Shown here piece by piece: positions 11,883 through 24,736 of a DNA stretch of 64,000 bases. A model generated the notes under the pieces. It saw only the letters and a program-made list of their open reading frames with translations, was not told where the DNA came from and ran no database searches. Location of the stretch: positions 5,332,001-5,396,000 of the forward strand of contig CAVNZM010000011.1 in the NCBI GenBank assembly GCA_963693365.1, given 5' to 3'. Both the position numbers and the translations under genes were made by a program. This DNA comes from Amoebidium appalachense (lineage: Eukaryota > Ichthyosporea). The first letter of the stretch is position 1, and the number at the start of each line of letters is the position of its first letter.

Positions 11883-12460
11883 CCCTCCCCGCCACCCCCT
11901 CTCCCCCCCTCTCTACCCCCTCCTCTCTCCTTTGTGGGGTGCGGAGAGGAGGAGAGGCCGGGGGGCAGGAGGGAGAGGGGGCCGGGGGGAGGGGAGGGAA
12001 GGGGTTAATAATATGTTCTGTCCTATCAAAGCAACTCTTTTCCTCTTTTGGGATTTTCAGCTGCGCAGTTAATCAAAGACTTTGAAAGTCTAGAAATGTG
12101 CACACAACGGTTAACAGAAGACGCAGTTGGTGGTGGACCAGGTGGTGGTTGTGCTCAAGCTTAACTAGTTCGTTGTGTGCATGTGTGTATCACGGCGTAC
12201 CTGCTACCTGGAGGCGTGTGTGTGGGCGGGTGCACGTGTGTGTGTATGACACGGTGGTGTGTGTGTGATGTGTGGGCGCGCGCGTGTACACGTGTGTGTG
12301 TATGCCACGGTGGTGTGTGTGGTGTGCGTGTGTGTGCTCGCGTGCACGTGTGTGTATATCACGGTGGTGTGTGTGTGTGTACGTGTGCGTGTGTGTGTGT
12401 GTGCGCGCGCGTGCGTGCGTGTGTGTGAATCGTGTGTGGCGTCTAAGAAGTGCGTGCATC

Positions 12461-12493
<33 letters not shown>

Positions 12494-12510
12494 GTGGGTG
12501 CGTGGGTGCA

Positions 12511-12542
<32 letters not shown>

Positions 12543-12654
12543 TGTGTGTGTGTGCACACGTGTGTGTGCGTGTTCGTGTGTGTGTGTGTGTGTGTGTCAT
12601 AGAGTAGCTGAACTTCCATTAGAACCATAGCCAGGGTACAGTCGGAAATTTACG

Positions 12655-12686
<32 letters not shown>

Positions 12687-13998
12687 ATGGGCGCGCGGGC
12701 ACGTGTGTGGGCCTGTGCACGTGTGCCGCGCTTCCGTTTGTGTGTGTGTGTGTTAATGATCGTGTGGTGGTAAGATGGTGGATTTTGTGGTAAGATGGTG
12801 GGTTTTTCTTTTCAAATTCAGCTTTTTTTTGTACATTTGTTCTTCTGGTCGGAGGCGGGCCGGGGCAGGGTGGGGTTTGGGGTGGGGCCCGGGGTGGTGG
12901 GGGAGGGGGGGGGGAGGGGGGGGGGGGGGATAGGGGGGCATTGGGGGGGGGGGGGGGGGGGGGTTCGGAGTGTGTTGGTGGAGTAGGGGGGAGAGGAAGG
13001 GGGGAGGGGGGGGGGGGGGGGGGGAGGGAGGGAGGGGGAGGGGGGAGGGGGGGTATGAGTGGCCCATGATTCTATTTGGAGAGTGTGCAAGCGCGGCCAT
13101 GTGCACTTTAACTCTTTCGTTTCTGTGGAACTGGGCCGGGGGCACGCGGACGATGATCCAACGATTGCTACAAAAACCTGACCGTGTGATGTTATCATGT
13201 GGTGGTGTAATTGAAACCCCGGGCTGAGTGTGCGTGTAGCCTAGAGTGCCTGTTCTTTGTGGTGCTATTTCCACCACCAAAAATAGTGAATTGGTCCCCA
13301 CACACTTTCAGTATTACGTTTGAATGAAAGTTTTTATTATTTAACTGTATTCGGTAGCTGGTTGTTTCCAGTAGGTGATTTTCTGAAGCACATTCGATCA
13401 TTTAGATCTTTAATTCAGTCAATGGCAACATCTTTCAAAATTAGGCTGCTGAACTTTACACAAAGTTTTGTGTAAAGACAGCAATGCTAATATGACAGCA
13501 TTCAATTAGGAACACAAGCTTACGTGAACTGTATTCGGTAGCTGGTTGTTTCCAGTAGGTGATTTTCTGAAGCACATTCGATCATTTAGATATTTAATTC
13601 AGTTTGGCAACATCTTTCAAAATTAGGCTGCTGAACTTTACACAAAGTTTTGTGTAAAGACAGCAATGCTAATATGACAGCATTCAATTAGGAACACAAG
13701 CTTACGTGCCTTAACAAACCGGGTGTGCTTTATTCAAATCTGAGGCTATTGAATATGTAATTACAGTAAAAAAGATGTGCCAGTATCAAGCCTTGTACAG
13801 ATAAAATGAACAAAATTTAAGACTATTTGTCTAACCGCTGCATGTGGGCATTCGACAAGCTACTGATTCTATAGAGTCGTGTACTTTGACAATGCCATTT
13901 CATAGCTAATATCATGTTGGCTTCTAGCATTGCAGGTTAAGATTATAATCGGCATGAAATCACAATCATTCCGTCGGTTGACTAAATGAAAATTACAA
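10907..13998. other. intergenic DNA between the F-box and cyclin genes
   Basis: No gene is supported. 10907-11400 is unique AT-rich sequence with the F-box 5' flank. 11440-11800 is (CA)-rich with GCGCGC blocks. 11850-11880 is a C run. 12176-12600 is (GT)-rich with repeated CACGGTGG and GTGCGTGC units. 12655-12750 is GT-rich and 12895-13050 G-rich. 13060-13998 is unique sequence holding a tandem duplication. Confidence 0.6.
13343..13708. repeat. tandem duplication of about 184 bp with an internal hairpin
   Basis: Copy 1 spans 13343-13526 and copy 2 spans 13527-13708; they differ by a short indel and one or two bases. Each copy contains CTTTACACAAA-GT-TTTGTGTAAAG, an 11-bp perfect inverted repeat. 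It lies about 300-650 bp past the cyclin stop codon. Confidence 0.9.
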
Positions 13999-15174
13999 TT
14001 ACCAGAGATAAGGTCGGTACCGTATTTGGTTATCATTAGCGGAGGCCCGAACAACGTGCCTGAGAGGGACATGCACGGGCCGCAAATTCTGTTCCGCATA
14101 TGTGCTATTTCCAAATTCAATATCGGAGAACCTGCGTATTGCAAATGACATTGCGAGATCATCTCTGCAATCGGAGCTTGCTAATTGTGCCGTCTTTACG
14201 TCGCAGGACCAAAACTCATGGATGGGGAATATGTCGTGGTGGTGCTCATTCTCCGGGAAAACTGACGGTCCACGACACACTGTCAGGCCGATTTTCAACA
14301 GAATTTCTGTTTCGGCGGTGATGTCGAGGTCGCCACAAGATGTGGTGTCGATATCGTTGGGAATAACGGGTACTGCGGGCGGGGTGGTTGGGGGAGTCAC
14401 AGTGGTGTACGGCTGCGAGGAAAACCTGTTGCATTCGTTTGCAACCTCTCTCAGATCGTTGAAAATGGAGCTGTATAGCGGCGAGCTTGGTACTGGTGTT
14501 GGTTGGGCGTCCAATGAAAAGAGAGACTGGCACATTCCTTCCCCGATGCCGTATGCTTGGGGGTGAATGTATAGGTCATACCTGAGCACCCTAAGAAGCT
14601 CACTCTCCAATCCGACGAGGTACGATACGTCGACGTCATGTCCTGCCCATCGTGCCCAGTCCTTCATGTCACCGGGTTGGTCGTCTTCGATGTATTTCGT
14701 CGCCAGAATAAGGCATCCCAAAAACACACAATGCCTGCACGGCGCATCCATTCTGATCTCATTCACTTCCGAGCAAGCGTGATTGCCTCCCTTGCATTTC
14801 GTTTGGTACTGGCATCTGTTATCGGCGCAGTGTGACCGCCCAGGTGTGAAGATGTGGGCTTTCTCGTCGTGACATGTACATTGTGTGTTTTGACTCGGTA
14901 ACCCCCGGTTCCTGAGGCCGAGATTTTCGCTCACACGAGAGATATAGATCACGGCGACTGTGACTGTGGAAGGCGGGACGTTGCTCATTGAGAGAAGGCG
15001 AAGCACAAACATAGCGAGGTTTTCGCTCTCAAAATCACACCTGTATGCACTTTCGGCTGTCACAGTGGTTGGGGGGCAACTCTGCAGGTCTCGTTTTATA
15101 TCGCCTTCGGGTGTGCAGCATGACATTGTGGCACCCTGCTGAGGCAGGTGGCTGTATGTGTGAGCGGGTGCCAT
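13999..15174 (-). CDS. Pho80-like (P/U-type) cyclin with a Cys-rich insertion
   Basis: A single intronless frame of 391 codons. Cyclins of this family bind and activate a Pho85-type cyclin-dependent kinase, often in nutrient signalling. Residues about 50-85 form the first cyclin-box helices (LAMFVLRLLSM, VAVIYISRVSENLG). Residues about 147-205 give the core: FLGCLILATKYIEDD, a WARWAGHD loop, then LVGLESELLRVLRYDLYIHP. This matches the A(A/T)KYxED and LExExLxxLxYxL positions of Pho80/cyclin U. Between them, residues about 90-146 form an insertion with many Cys and His (CTCH, HCADNRC, KCKGGNHAC), unlike ordinary cyclins. The roughly 180-residue C-terminal tail is low in conserved features. The start at 15174 was chosen as the first ATG; a second ATG 16 codons later is possible. 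The kinase partner is unknown. Confidence 0.82.
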   Translation of the reverse strand: MAPAHTYSHLPQQGATMSCCTPEGDIKRDLQSCPPTTVTAESAYRCDFESENLAMFVLRLLSMSNVPPSTVTVAVIYISRVSENLGLRNRGLPSQNTQCTCHDEKAHIFTPGRSHCADNRCQYQTKCKGGNHACSEVNEIRMDAPCRHCVFLGCLILATKYIEDDQPGDMKDWARWAGHDVDVSYLVGLESELLRVLRYDLYIHPQAYGIGEGMCQSLFSLDAQPTPVPSSPLYSSIFNDLREVANECNRFSSQPYTTVTPPTTPPAVPVIPNDIDTTSCGDLDITAETEILLKIGLTVCRGPSVFPENEHHHDIFPIHEFWSCDVKTAQLASSDCRDDLAMSFAIRRFSDIEFGNSTYAEQNLRPVHVPLRHVVRASANDNQIRYRPYLW

Positions 15175-17823
15175 GATGAATGTCGTGTTTGGTCAAAGGG
15201 TGGGCATGTGTGTTGGTATGAATATTACAAATGTGTACCCTGGACCAGCAGTGAGTGCATGCCACTGTATGATATGAAGTGTTTACAATTTGGTGCAAGG
15301 CTCACTTTCACCTATTTTAAAACGACGGCCATATGATATTTCAAATATGACGTTTAATAAAATAGTAGAGGTCACTGTAGTATGATTGCTCAAAGCAGTG
15401 GTGTTTTGATACTGAATGTTGTGACCTGGGTCAAAAGCCTATTGCATATGTATTTGCATTATGTCGTGTGTCTGTGGTAATAATGTGTGCAGCCATACAA
15501 AAGTTGTAACTCCTCTTAGCTGCCGTGCACATTTACTCGGTGTGCCGGGGCTTTAGATGTTGACAGTCGTCGGAGACGTCAGCCACCACTTGCAGGCAAA
15601 CAACGAAGAATTGGGGTCAGATTCAGTTCTTGATGATCCGAACGGCTTGATTATATTTATCTGTGTATGATGTGTGCTATATATGTGTAGAGTGATGCCA
15701 TATGGTGCCACACCAAAGCTGCATTAGAAACCAAACAGATCCCCTTTGAACGCTAAAGGTGCAATTAACGTATGGCCCGAGTCTTTTTAGTTTCAACGTG
15801 TGGGAGCCTAGAGCCATCATTGAACTTCCGTGGTTACTGAGCTTGGTTACTGACAGTGTCCATCCACCATATAAATGATGTCTGGGGGGCAACGCATCCG
15901 ATCCTTCTCCCTTCTATTGTAGGTTGTACCACAGGCAGATCTACATTGCGCCATGCTGAGTGGTGCACCGCACGCGCTGTTATGGTGCACGTGACTCAGA
16001 CATGCCATATGGCGAGAGCCGGACACGGGTCGGCCCTGTACGTGCGTGCATCCTCAGATCCGATGCATGTGTGTACCTAAAGCAGATTTTGTATGCGACT
16101 TGATTATATGTGGCACCATGGGAACTTGTATACTGCTCTTTTTCATTCAGCTCCTATAAAGTCTATTTATTGAACATGCATGTATCAATATTGCAATTTA
16201 CTGCTGATCGGCGATCAATGTAAGTTCACTTGGCATGAAAGTGGTGATTCACTGGTGACACCCGGAGTCGGCGACTCACGAGTGGTGATTTTCCGAGCCT
16301 AAATTTTCCAAAACTTTCTAAAGATTCGAGGTGCCAGGCCATGATCTGATTGGCCATACCATTCAATCGGATGTCGTTTGAGCTAAAGCAGACTTGAAGG
16401 GCGTACCAACTGCCAACTGGGTGTGGCCCGGCCTCCGGCCAGTCGGGGGCTCACAGGTGATGTCGACTCTCAGTTACTATATGTCATTCCTGCAAAAAGG
16501 GAAATATATATAAACAAAAAACACGCTCAATGAAAAAACTTATGATACAATACTATTACAGTGATTCGTGAGATATGTGATGAGAGTAGGAGCTCGCGAG
16601 TCAGTTGGATGTCACATCTTGACACCACCTATGTAATGGAATGTTATGTTGCTACTCCTGCACAATGGTGATTGGACTTCGGCACTGTTCGCCCATTGGC
16701 TGTTGAATTCTGCAGCCAGCCGGGCTGTGAAATTATGTAGGGGGTTTAGGGCCAGAAAATTGCCCCTGAAAGTCCGAAAATTGTCCCTAACTTTTTCAGG
16801 CTAGGTCTATAAATTTTCCAATATTGGCCCTAACAGGGCCAAATATATAAGAAAATACACCTAAAAACGGTTGTTGGTTCTATTAGGGCCATCGAGACTG
16901 GTGGAAAGGTACCACATGGCACCAGCCCAAAACACATTTCACACCCTGTCTGCAGCAGCAGCGGATCTGATTCATGTATGTAGCCAAACTGAACATGATA
17001 TTTTGAGCTCAGATGTCAGACAAACTATAGTCACTTTGAGTGCTGTGTCCCTGCGGCCCGGCTCAACATACCTTGTATGTCGCCGTCCCGCGGCGTAGTA
17101 TGGTGCCCCAAGCCTACCGGCCTCCAAGAAATAAAAAATAATAAAAAAATACTTCCCACCGGCCGATTTCAATTTTTTTTGGATGGATCGAACGCCCTTG
17201 ACGAGACCTGTCGAATGGGGGTGTTTCTAGATGGCCGTGGTCTAACTCAAAACCGCCAATCTGACCCCCCTCCGGCCCGACCCGGCCCGACCAGGTACGT
17301 CATCAAGCCGGCCCGACCCGGCACGAATCGGTCGGCCCGGATCGATTCGGGTCACGCTCCGGGCTGCCCGTGGCCTGGGGGTGCTTGCAAAGCTCTGTAG
17401 TTGGACGTGTATGCACACACGTGCACCTTGCCCACCACGTTTATTAGGTTACAGATATAGCTATGGAGCCATACACCCTGTGTGGCCTCGTCCTTAAATG
17501 CACAAATGCTTACATGTGACATGCGGGTTTGCCAAGTTACAGAATGCGACCTTTTTGCATGAAAATTTTGAACTTCAAGGTTTTCCACTTCTTCCCCATA
17601 GAGCCCGGGCTGCCCTTGGGTTTTTTGGACTCAGCAATGACACTGTCATACTGGGACTTGGTTACTTGCGAATAAACAGTAAAGGTCTTGTCGCTCCACA
17701 GAGACGTTATGTCGCCAGAATCTATACTCACACACGCACACAAGTAGAGAGATCTAGAAGAGGGACACGGAGAGATGTCATCAGTGGTGTGTCTGCCAAT
17801 GTGTGTGTGTGATGTATGGGGCC

Positions 17824-17825
<2 letters not shown>
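15175..17825. other. intergenic unique DNA, no gene seen
   Basis: Moderate-GC unique sequence with short frames only. Short repetitive patches include GGCCCGACCC-type repeats at 17270-17345. Nothing coding is supported. Confidence 0.5.
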
Positions 17826-17876
<51 letters not shown>

Positions 17877-18668
17877 GGGGGGGGGGGGGGTATGCATCAT
17901 ATAAGGCTCTAGTACATATGTGGGACTGAATAAAGTGACTTTTCAGGCTGTTGCATAATGCTGTGTGAAGAGATACCGAGTTCCCCAAGGCGCAGGGGGC
18001 ATAACGTGTCATTACATGCGTGACATCCCTCATCGGGGGTTGTCATAACCTCCCAGGGGATTATCGGGATATATTTGGATAGTCAATGGATATTTTCGGT
18101 TGTAATTTGACCCTCTGGGGGGTTCTAAATGTGTCAGCCATTTGCGAACCGAATTTTCAAAATTTTTAGATTCTGAAAAAGTTTCAAGGATAAATCGATA
18201 GCGCTAAGCACGTAGAACACCTTATTTTCTTTCTAGCACCCCTCCTTCATTGTTTTCTGGAAAACCGCCAATTTGGGGTCAAATAGTAAAACTTAAATTT
18301 TCAAACGAAAATTTCAAAAGGTTCCCGCGGTGGCGCTGGGCAAGTGTCCGGGTGCATTTGAAGTAGACATCAAGACGGACATTTTGACGTGTCTATTTCC
18401 TTTTTATCTCAATTCTATGGGGAGCAACATGCTCTCAGATCGGGACGATCGGGGCGATCGGGACGATTTTGGGGTCTGAAATTGGAGGGTTTTAGACTTG
18501 AGGCACCATAGTGCTCAGCCACTTACGTAAGCCAGTGGGATGGCATAGCCTTGGAGACTAATGTCAGACGCACTGTGATGGTGTATGCTGAGGTGGCACA
18601 CACGTACGCGTGTGCAAAGAGGCTCCCGAGTACAACACCATGCAAAGTACAGTCCCATCGTTTCTCTT

Positions 18669-18746
<78 letters not shown>
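17826..18746. repeat. 50-nt G run and 77-nt C run flanking unique DNA
   Basis: There is a G run at 17826-17875 and a C run at 18670-18746, the longest homopolymer I read in the window. The sequence between is unique and non-coding, apart from a 9-bp triplicate (GATCGGGAC-like) near 18437. Confidence 0.85.
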
Positions 18747-18747
<1 letters not shown>

Positions 18748-18757
18748 CGAGCTTTAC

Positions 18758-18931
18758 CCTCAACGGTTTACCGTCTTTGCTGAGCTCGAGAACATGCACA
18801 AACAATCTTGCCAAAAGTGCCACATCATAATCATCAAAGATGACCATTCGAAGCCATATGGATGTGTGGCTCCGGAGTCTTCCGGAAGTTCCGGTTCGAA
18901 AAGAAGGTACATCAGCAATGAACGTACACAT
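18758..18931 (-). CDS. possible isolated coding exon, unrecognised
   Basis: An open frame from an ATG at 18931 reaches a donor-like AGG/gtaaag at 18757. It encodes a plausible amphipathic stretch including FDDYDVALLARLFVHVLEL followed by SKDGKPLR. Just downstream lie the 77-nt homopolymer and another donor-like TAC/gtaagt near 18530. No family is recognised and no continuation can be assembled, so this may be chance. Confidence 0.2.
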
Positions 18932-20204
18932 TCCGATGATATATATGGTGATGTGTCACGCGTGCGCACTCAGTGTCATGCCAAATGGCAGCACATAGGC
19001 TACCACCAGTTCGGGCATTTGAAGTCGTTATGTGTTCTATTACCCACCACCCCCCGGCCCGCGACCGTCCTGAGTCACTTCGGAAGCTCATATGATGATG
19101 CCGCTGAATTTCAAATTGATGGAGTGAGTTCACGACGTTTTGTGCGGAGCACAAAGAATAGTAGAAAAGAAAATACCGTGTTACACATACGAAAATGACT
19201 AGCTATAATTTCCGGCTGTCCGGCCCGATTTTTTAAGGTGCCTGTGCCCTTAATTTATCTTGTGTATTCTGAATCAACTTACTGCCATGGCTGAACCTCA
19301 CAAAATCAGCCTGTCAGAGAGCACATAAGGCATGATTAATAACGTTCAAATTTGGACTTTTGGAGTCACTAGCTATAGCCTGTACATGTGTGAACATAAC
19401 ATGCATTACAACCTGTGGCTACATATATGGTATCACATGTTGCCCTTTCAACTTTTATGTCGCCCTTTCAAAAAAAAAAAATCCCGGAGGAGATAGCAAC
19501 ATAAGGGGGAATCAAACAGACAGCTCTACTACAGAGATACATAAGTCAGTCTTAAAAATATTCACTGCAGGAGCTCGCGTCGACCAGAGCCGACCTGCAA
19601 GCAAGATATTCGCCGCTCTGTGGACTATAAGTTACCCAAGCTTGCAAAAGTGATGAGTGAGTACATGATATGACTGAGACATCGTGACTCAACGAGTCAA
19701 TGTGTCGGACGTGCGTTTGGCACTCTGGATTATTATGTGCCTTTGTGTGATAAGCCATGTGCCTTACCGTGGCCCTGCTTCGATACATAATATCATAGGA
19801 CGGTACTGCGGTGCCTTATGTATGCATATTATGATCATGATACTCGGTCCGAGTCATGCCAGAGCTTGATATATAGTCATAGTAATAATAGGCAGTGACT
19901 GTACATGTCACAGTACCTTTGATATTCATTTAATTAAAATAGTGTGGAGTTGTGTGATATTGGCAAATGTAAGCACCAGGTGCATAAAAATATTGCTGAA
20001 TGAAGATACTGCCAAGAGGATCCCCCTCGCTGCCCTGTCACGCGGCCGCGCGGCCGCGGCCATGGCCGGGGAGTGGTATTATTATTAGTTCACGTGACTT
20101 CTTCTGCACGCATGGCCGGGTCACCGTGAGTGTGACGTGCGGTGGTGACTCACAACTAGTGGTGGTGGTGCTGGTGGTGGTGGTGATGGTGGTTTGGGTC
20201 GAGG

Positions 20205-20235
<31 letters not shown>

Positions 20236-20351
20236 AGGGGGGAGGGGGGGGGGGGGGGGACTTCCAGGCTCTGAGCCTGAGGGGGCATGGGGGATGGTAC
20301 TCTCCGCCGGCGCCAGTGGTCAGCCTACTGTACTTCAACTGCCTGGGAGCC

Positions 20352-20385
<34 letters not shown>

Positions 20386-20794
20386 ACACACACACCGTGT
20401 ACACACTCATCAGATTCTTCCGGCCCTCTATGATGTTATGGAAAAAAAAAAATGTTGTACTATATGATCAGCTGTAGCTGTCGCCGTAATGGTGCCACGT
20501 CACGGTGAGCCTGTCGAAACCCCCCTCCCCCCCCCCCCCCTTCTCCCTCCCCCCCCCCCCCCCCCCCCCCACCCCACCCCCCCCCCTTCCCCCCCTTCTC
20601 TCTCCCTTCAAGTTCTCCCCGCCCTTCACCGTCTTGTCATAGGGAATTTTTGCACCGGGGAATTTTGCACTGACTTTGGTACCATGATTCAGGGAATTTT
20701 TGCACCGGTCGTCCCCCTCCGATCCCCCCCCCCCCCCCCTCCCCCCCCCCTCCCCCCCCCCCTCCCCCTTGCCCCCTCACTCCCAAAATTTCCG

Positions 20795-20796
<2 letters not shown>
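18932..20796. other. intergenic DNA with C and G runs
   Basis: No gene is supported. Features include a GC palindrome with two GCGGCCGC sites near 20042-20058, a (GGT)n patch at 20159-20195, G runs at 20210-20260, and C runs at 20354-20383, 20528-20590 and 20726-20765. Confidence 0.55.
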
Positions 20797-20845
<49 letters not shown>

Positions 20846-20854
20846 ACACACCGT

Positions 20855-20916
<62 letters not shown>

Positions 20917-20945
20917 GTGACACACACACACACACACACACAGTG

Positions 20946-21022
<77 letters not shown>

Positions 21023-21048
21023 ACACACACACATACACACACACAGTG

Positions 21049-21123
<75 letters not shown>

Positions 21124-21432
21124 GTGACACACACACACACATGTACACATGTACACACACACACACACGCACACACACACACAGTATACACGTGTACATA
21201 AACTTTCTGCTGAATTACATCATAGACTCATTCATTCATTGTATCCGATTACTATGATCATACTTTATGTGATCCCAGATGTCGGAATATCATATGTTCA
21301 GCCAATATCGACAACATCTATCAGTGGTTGGTCAATTACACATCAAGGGAAATCCCTTGATATGTATATGAGTATCAGTGTGTGTGCGTGTGTGAGCCAC
21401 ACAGTGTATGTGCGTGTACATGTGTGTGTGTG

Positions 21433-21476
<44 letters not shown>

Positions 21477-21519
21477 ACGGGTGTGTGTACATGTGTGTGT
21501 GTGTGTATGTGTGTGCGTG

Positions 21520-21576
<57 letters not shown>

Positions 21577-21634
21577 ACGGTGTGTGTGTGTACATGTGTG
21601 TGTGTGTGTCACACGGTGTGTGTATGTGTGTGTG

Positions 21635-21700
<66 letters not shown>

Positions 21701-21710
21701 ACGGTGTATC
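20797..21710. repeat. (CA)n and (GT)n arms forming a large imperfect inverted repeat
   Basis: 20797-21196 is (CA)n interrupted by CACCGTGACAC and CAGTGTCAC. 21384-21710 is (GT)n interrupted by the reverse complements GTGTCACGGTG and GTACATGTGTG. The arms are separated by about 190 bp of unique sequence. Confidence 0.85.
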
Positions 21711-22119
21711 TGCGTGTCTGTGTCTTCCATGTGATTCCTTCCATGTTATTCCCTCCGATTGGTCCCTCCACCGCTAATTGCCGATTCTTTCACCAGAGGT
21801 AGTGATTCACAATTCTTCAGATATCGGGCATCACTGAGGCAATGGTATATACGTAAACACACGACGTCTGTAAACGACTGTGTTGCCAACAGCACGTACT
21901 TCCGTGAATAGCAAAATGTTTGCCATTGATCTGTGCACTAGTTTCAAATTTGCTACTATGATTCTGTTTTTGTTTGTTTGTTTTCTCGACGGTCTACCTC
22001 GTTGTGCTAAAATAAATGGTATTTACACAAAGTTTCTCTGGGACTCTCCCTCAGAGCCTTCCTCTTTGTGCTTATGCTCCCTTCGTTTGCGCATTATAAA
22101 TTAGAGACTTCATCTCTCT

Positions 22120-22160
22120 CTCTCTTTTCTCCCCCCCCCCCCCCCCCCCCCCCCATCGCA

Positions 22161-22249
<89 letters not shown>

Positions 22250-22346
22250 GGCTGTCTCTCCCCCCCACCCCCCTCCCTCCCTCTCCCTCCCTCCCTCTCT
22301 CTCCCTGCCCCCATCCCTCTCCCCCCCCCCCCCCCTGCCCCCCACA

Positions 22347-22378
<32 letters not shown>

Positions 22379-22555
22379 CTCCCCCCTCCCCTCCCCCCTC
22401 CCCTCTCTCTCTCTCTCTCTCTCGGCTCTCTCTTTCTCTCTCTCGCCCTCTCTCTCCCTCTCTCTCTCTTTCTCAGTCTCTCTCTCACTCTCTCTTTTTC
22501 TCTACCCTCTCCCCCCCCTCCCCCCCCCCCCCTTTTCCCCCTCCCACCCTCCCCC
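22120..22555. repeat. (CT)n and C-rich tract
   Basis: A C run at 22131-22154 is followed by (CT)n at about 22163-22237, then mixed CT/C-rich sequence with CTAT steps. No coding content is supported. Confidence 0.85.
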
Positions 22556-23299
22556 GAGTTAGTGTGCACAGATGTCTATAGATCTCCCTACACCTTACCA
22601 CCTACCACGGCTCGAGTCAATATGACTTAAGTATCCCTTTTCAAACTCTGTTTTACTGCGAGTGAAGCTATTGATTACTGTACAATTCATAGAAGTGCTC
22701 TGATTGGCCCTACTAGGTGTCGTTGCAATGAATTTATTACCTGAGTCACACCACCATGAGTGTCGACTAATATACTAGACTAGTACTGGATAATTCTTAT
22801 AAAGATGCCATGATTTAGATACACTGACGTGGCACCGTATGTAGGTGCACCGCTGTGAGGAGGTTGGTTGAGAGGTCACAAGCTTAAGCCTGAAGATTAT
22901 GCAAACAAATAGTCCAGAGGGCGCCGCGAATAATGTCTGGCAGTGGTTTCAGAACTTGTGGTGTTAAGACTGCAGAGACCGGCCAACTCCCACTCATTGT
23001 GCTTGTTTGTTGTACAGACCATAACACCTCTGTGCACTCTGCTTGGGCCGTACATAACTTGAAAGTGACACAAAACAACACTCAGGGAAGAAAGCGGCTC
23101 TGCGTGCAACTGCAACAGCATCAACCACGTGCAAGCTTTGGGCTGTAAGCACCTCTCAAACGGGACCTACATCCATGCACAATATCGGGTCAATTGCCAG
23201 CATCGCGGTGTCTCAGCCTGAGACCTCCCGACTCCCACGTGCCCCCGCCCCCCCCTCCCCGCGGGCCTCCCCCTCTCCTCCCCCCACACACACAGTGTC

Positions 23300-23454
23300 A
23301 ACCCCTTGCATTAACAGAGTAGGTTCCCTATTTATGGCTTTCTATCCAAACCTTAGATCACACAGTCATGGCATCCCCATGAATTTCCGCATAGCATCTT
23401 CATTTACTAATGTATATTATATCTGCCCATTAATGATTAGGACCCCTCCACCTA

Positions 23455-23485
<31 letters not shown>

Positions 23486-23801
23486 CCCCCTCTGCCCCCG
23501 TCCCCACCAACCCTCTCTTCTCATAGCCAATCGGGCCATGCATTAACAGAATATAACTTTGAAATTTGAATGATGTTCAATGATTCCAATGTTTTAGATC
23601 TTTAGCTATCCCGTGCCGTGACAACGGTCCCTATGATCTTAAACTCAGCTATAAGGACTTACCTGCACAAGCAATGGTTACCACTTCTTAGTAAATCCCC
23701 CCCCCCCCCCCCCCCCCTCCCCCCCGCCGCCGCCCCCGCCCCGGTTCCCAGGAATGCTCCCTACACCCCCCCCCCCCCTCCCCCCCCCCCCTCCCCCCCG
23801 A

Positions 23802-23840
<39 letters not shown>

Positions 23841-24704
23841 TTCCCCCCCCCTTGTCTCTAGAACCCCCACCCCTCCCCCCGCCCCGGTCGTCAGGAACGC
23901 GCCCCCACCCCGTCCCCCCCTAGTTCCTCCCATTACTAACCAACCCGGCATAGATAGACTTAAATCTGTAATTTAATTGATGTTCTATTCCAGTCATTTA
24001 GATATTTACTGTGTACCTTCTAAATTCAGTTACATGTATGTACCTGCACATTGTCAAGCAATCGTTACCTCCCTCCCCTCCCCCCAACCCCCCAACCCCT
24101 ACCACACCCCGTTCCTCAGGAACGCCACCTCCCCCCCCCCCCCCCCCAGGAACGCCCCCCTCTCCACCCCCCCCCCCCCTTCTCCCCCCCCCCCCCCCCC
24201 CCCTCTCCCCTCAGGAACACCCCCCCTCCCCTTCTCCCCCCATCGAGCTAACCACATGCATTAATAGAATTTACTTCGTAATCATAATGATGTTTATTCC
24301 GAATTTAGATCTTTATAATCCAACATTCAGTTACAAATACGTACCTGCACAAGCAATTGTTACCAGTTTCTTAGTAAATACCCTTTCCCCCCCTCCCTGA
24401 GGAACCCCCACCCCGCCTCGTTCCTCAGGAACGCTCCCCCCCTTCCCCCTCCCCCCTGCCCCCCCTCCGGATCCCCCTCCCCACTAGCCAATTCTCATGC
24501 ATCAATACAGTTAACCTTGTAATATGAATGATGTTTTATTTCAATCATTTAGATCTATAGCTATTCTACGTCCCTAGGTTCCTTCGAAATTTGGGTACAA
24601 GATGTACCTGCACAAGCAATTGTTACCCCCCTCCCCCCTCCCCCCTCCCCCCCCCCCCCCCCCTCCTTTTCCCCCCGTTCCTCAGGAGCGCCCCCCTCCC
24701 TCCC

Positions 24705-24736
<32 letters not shown>

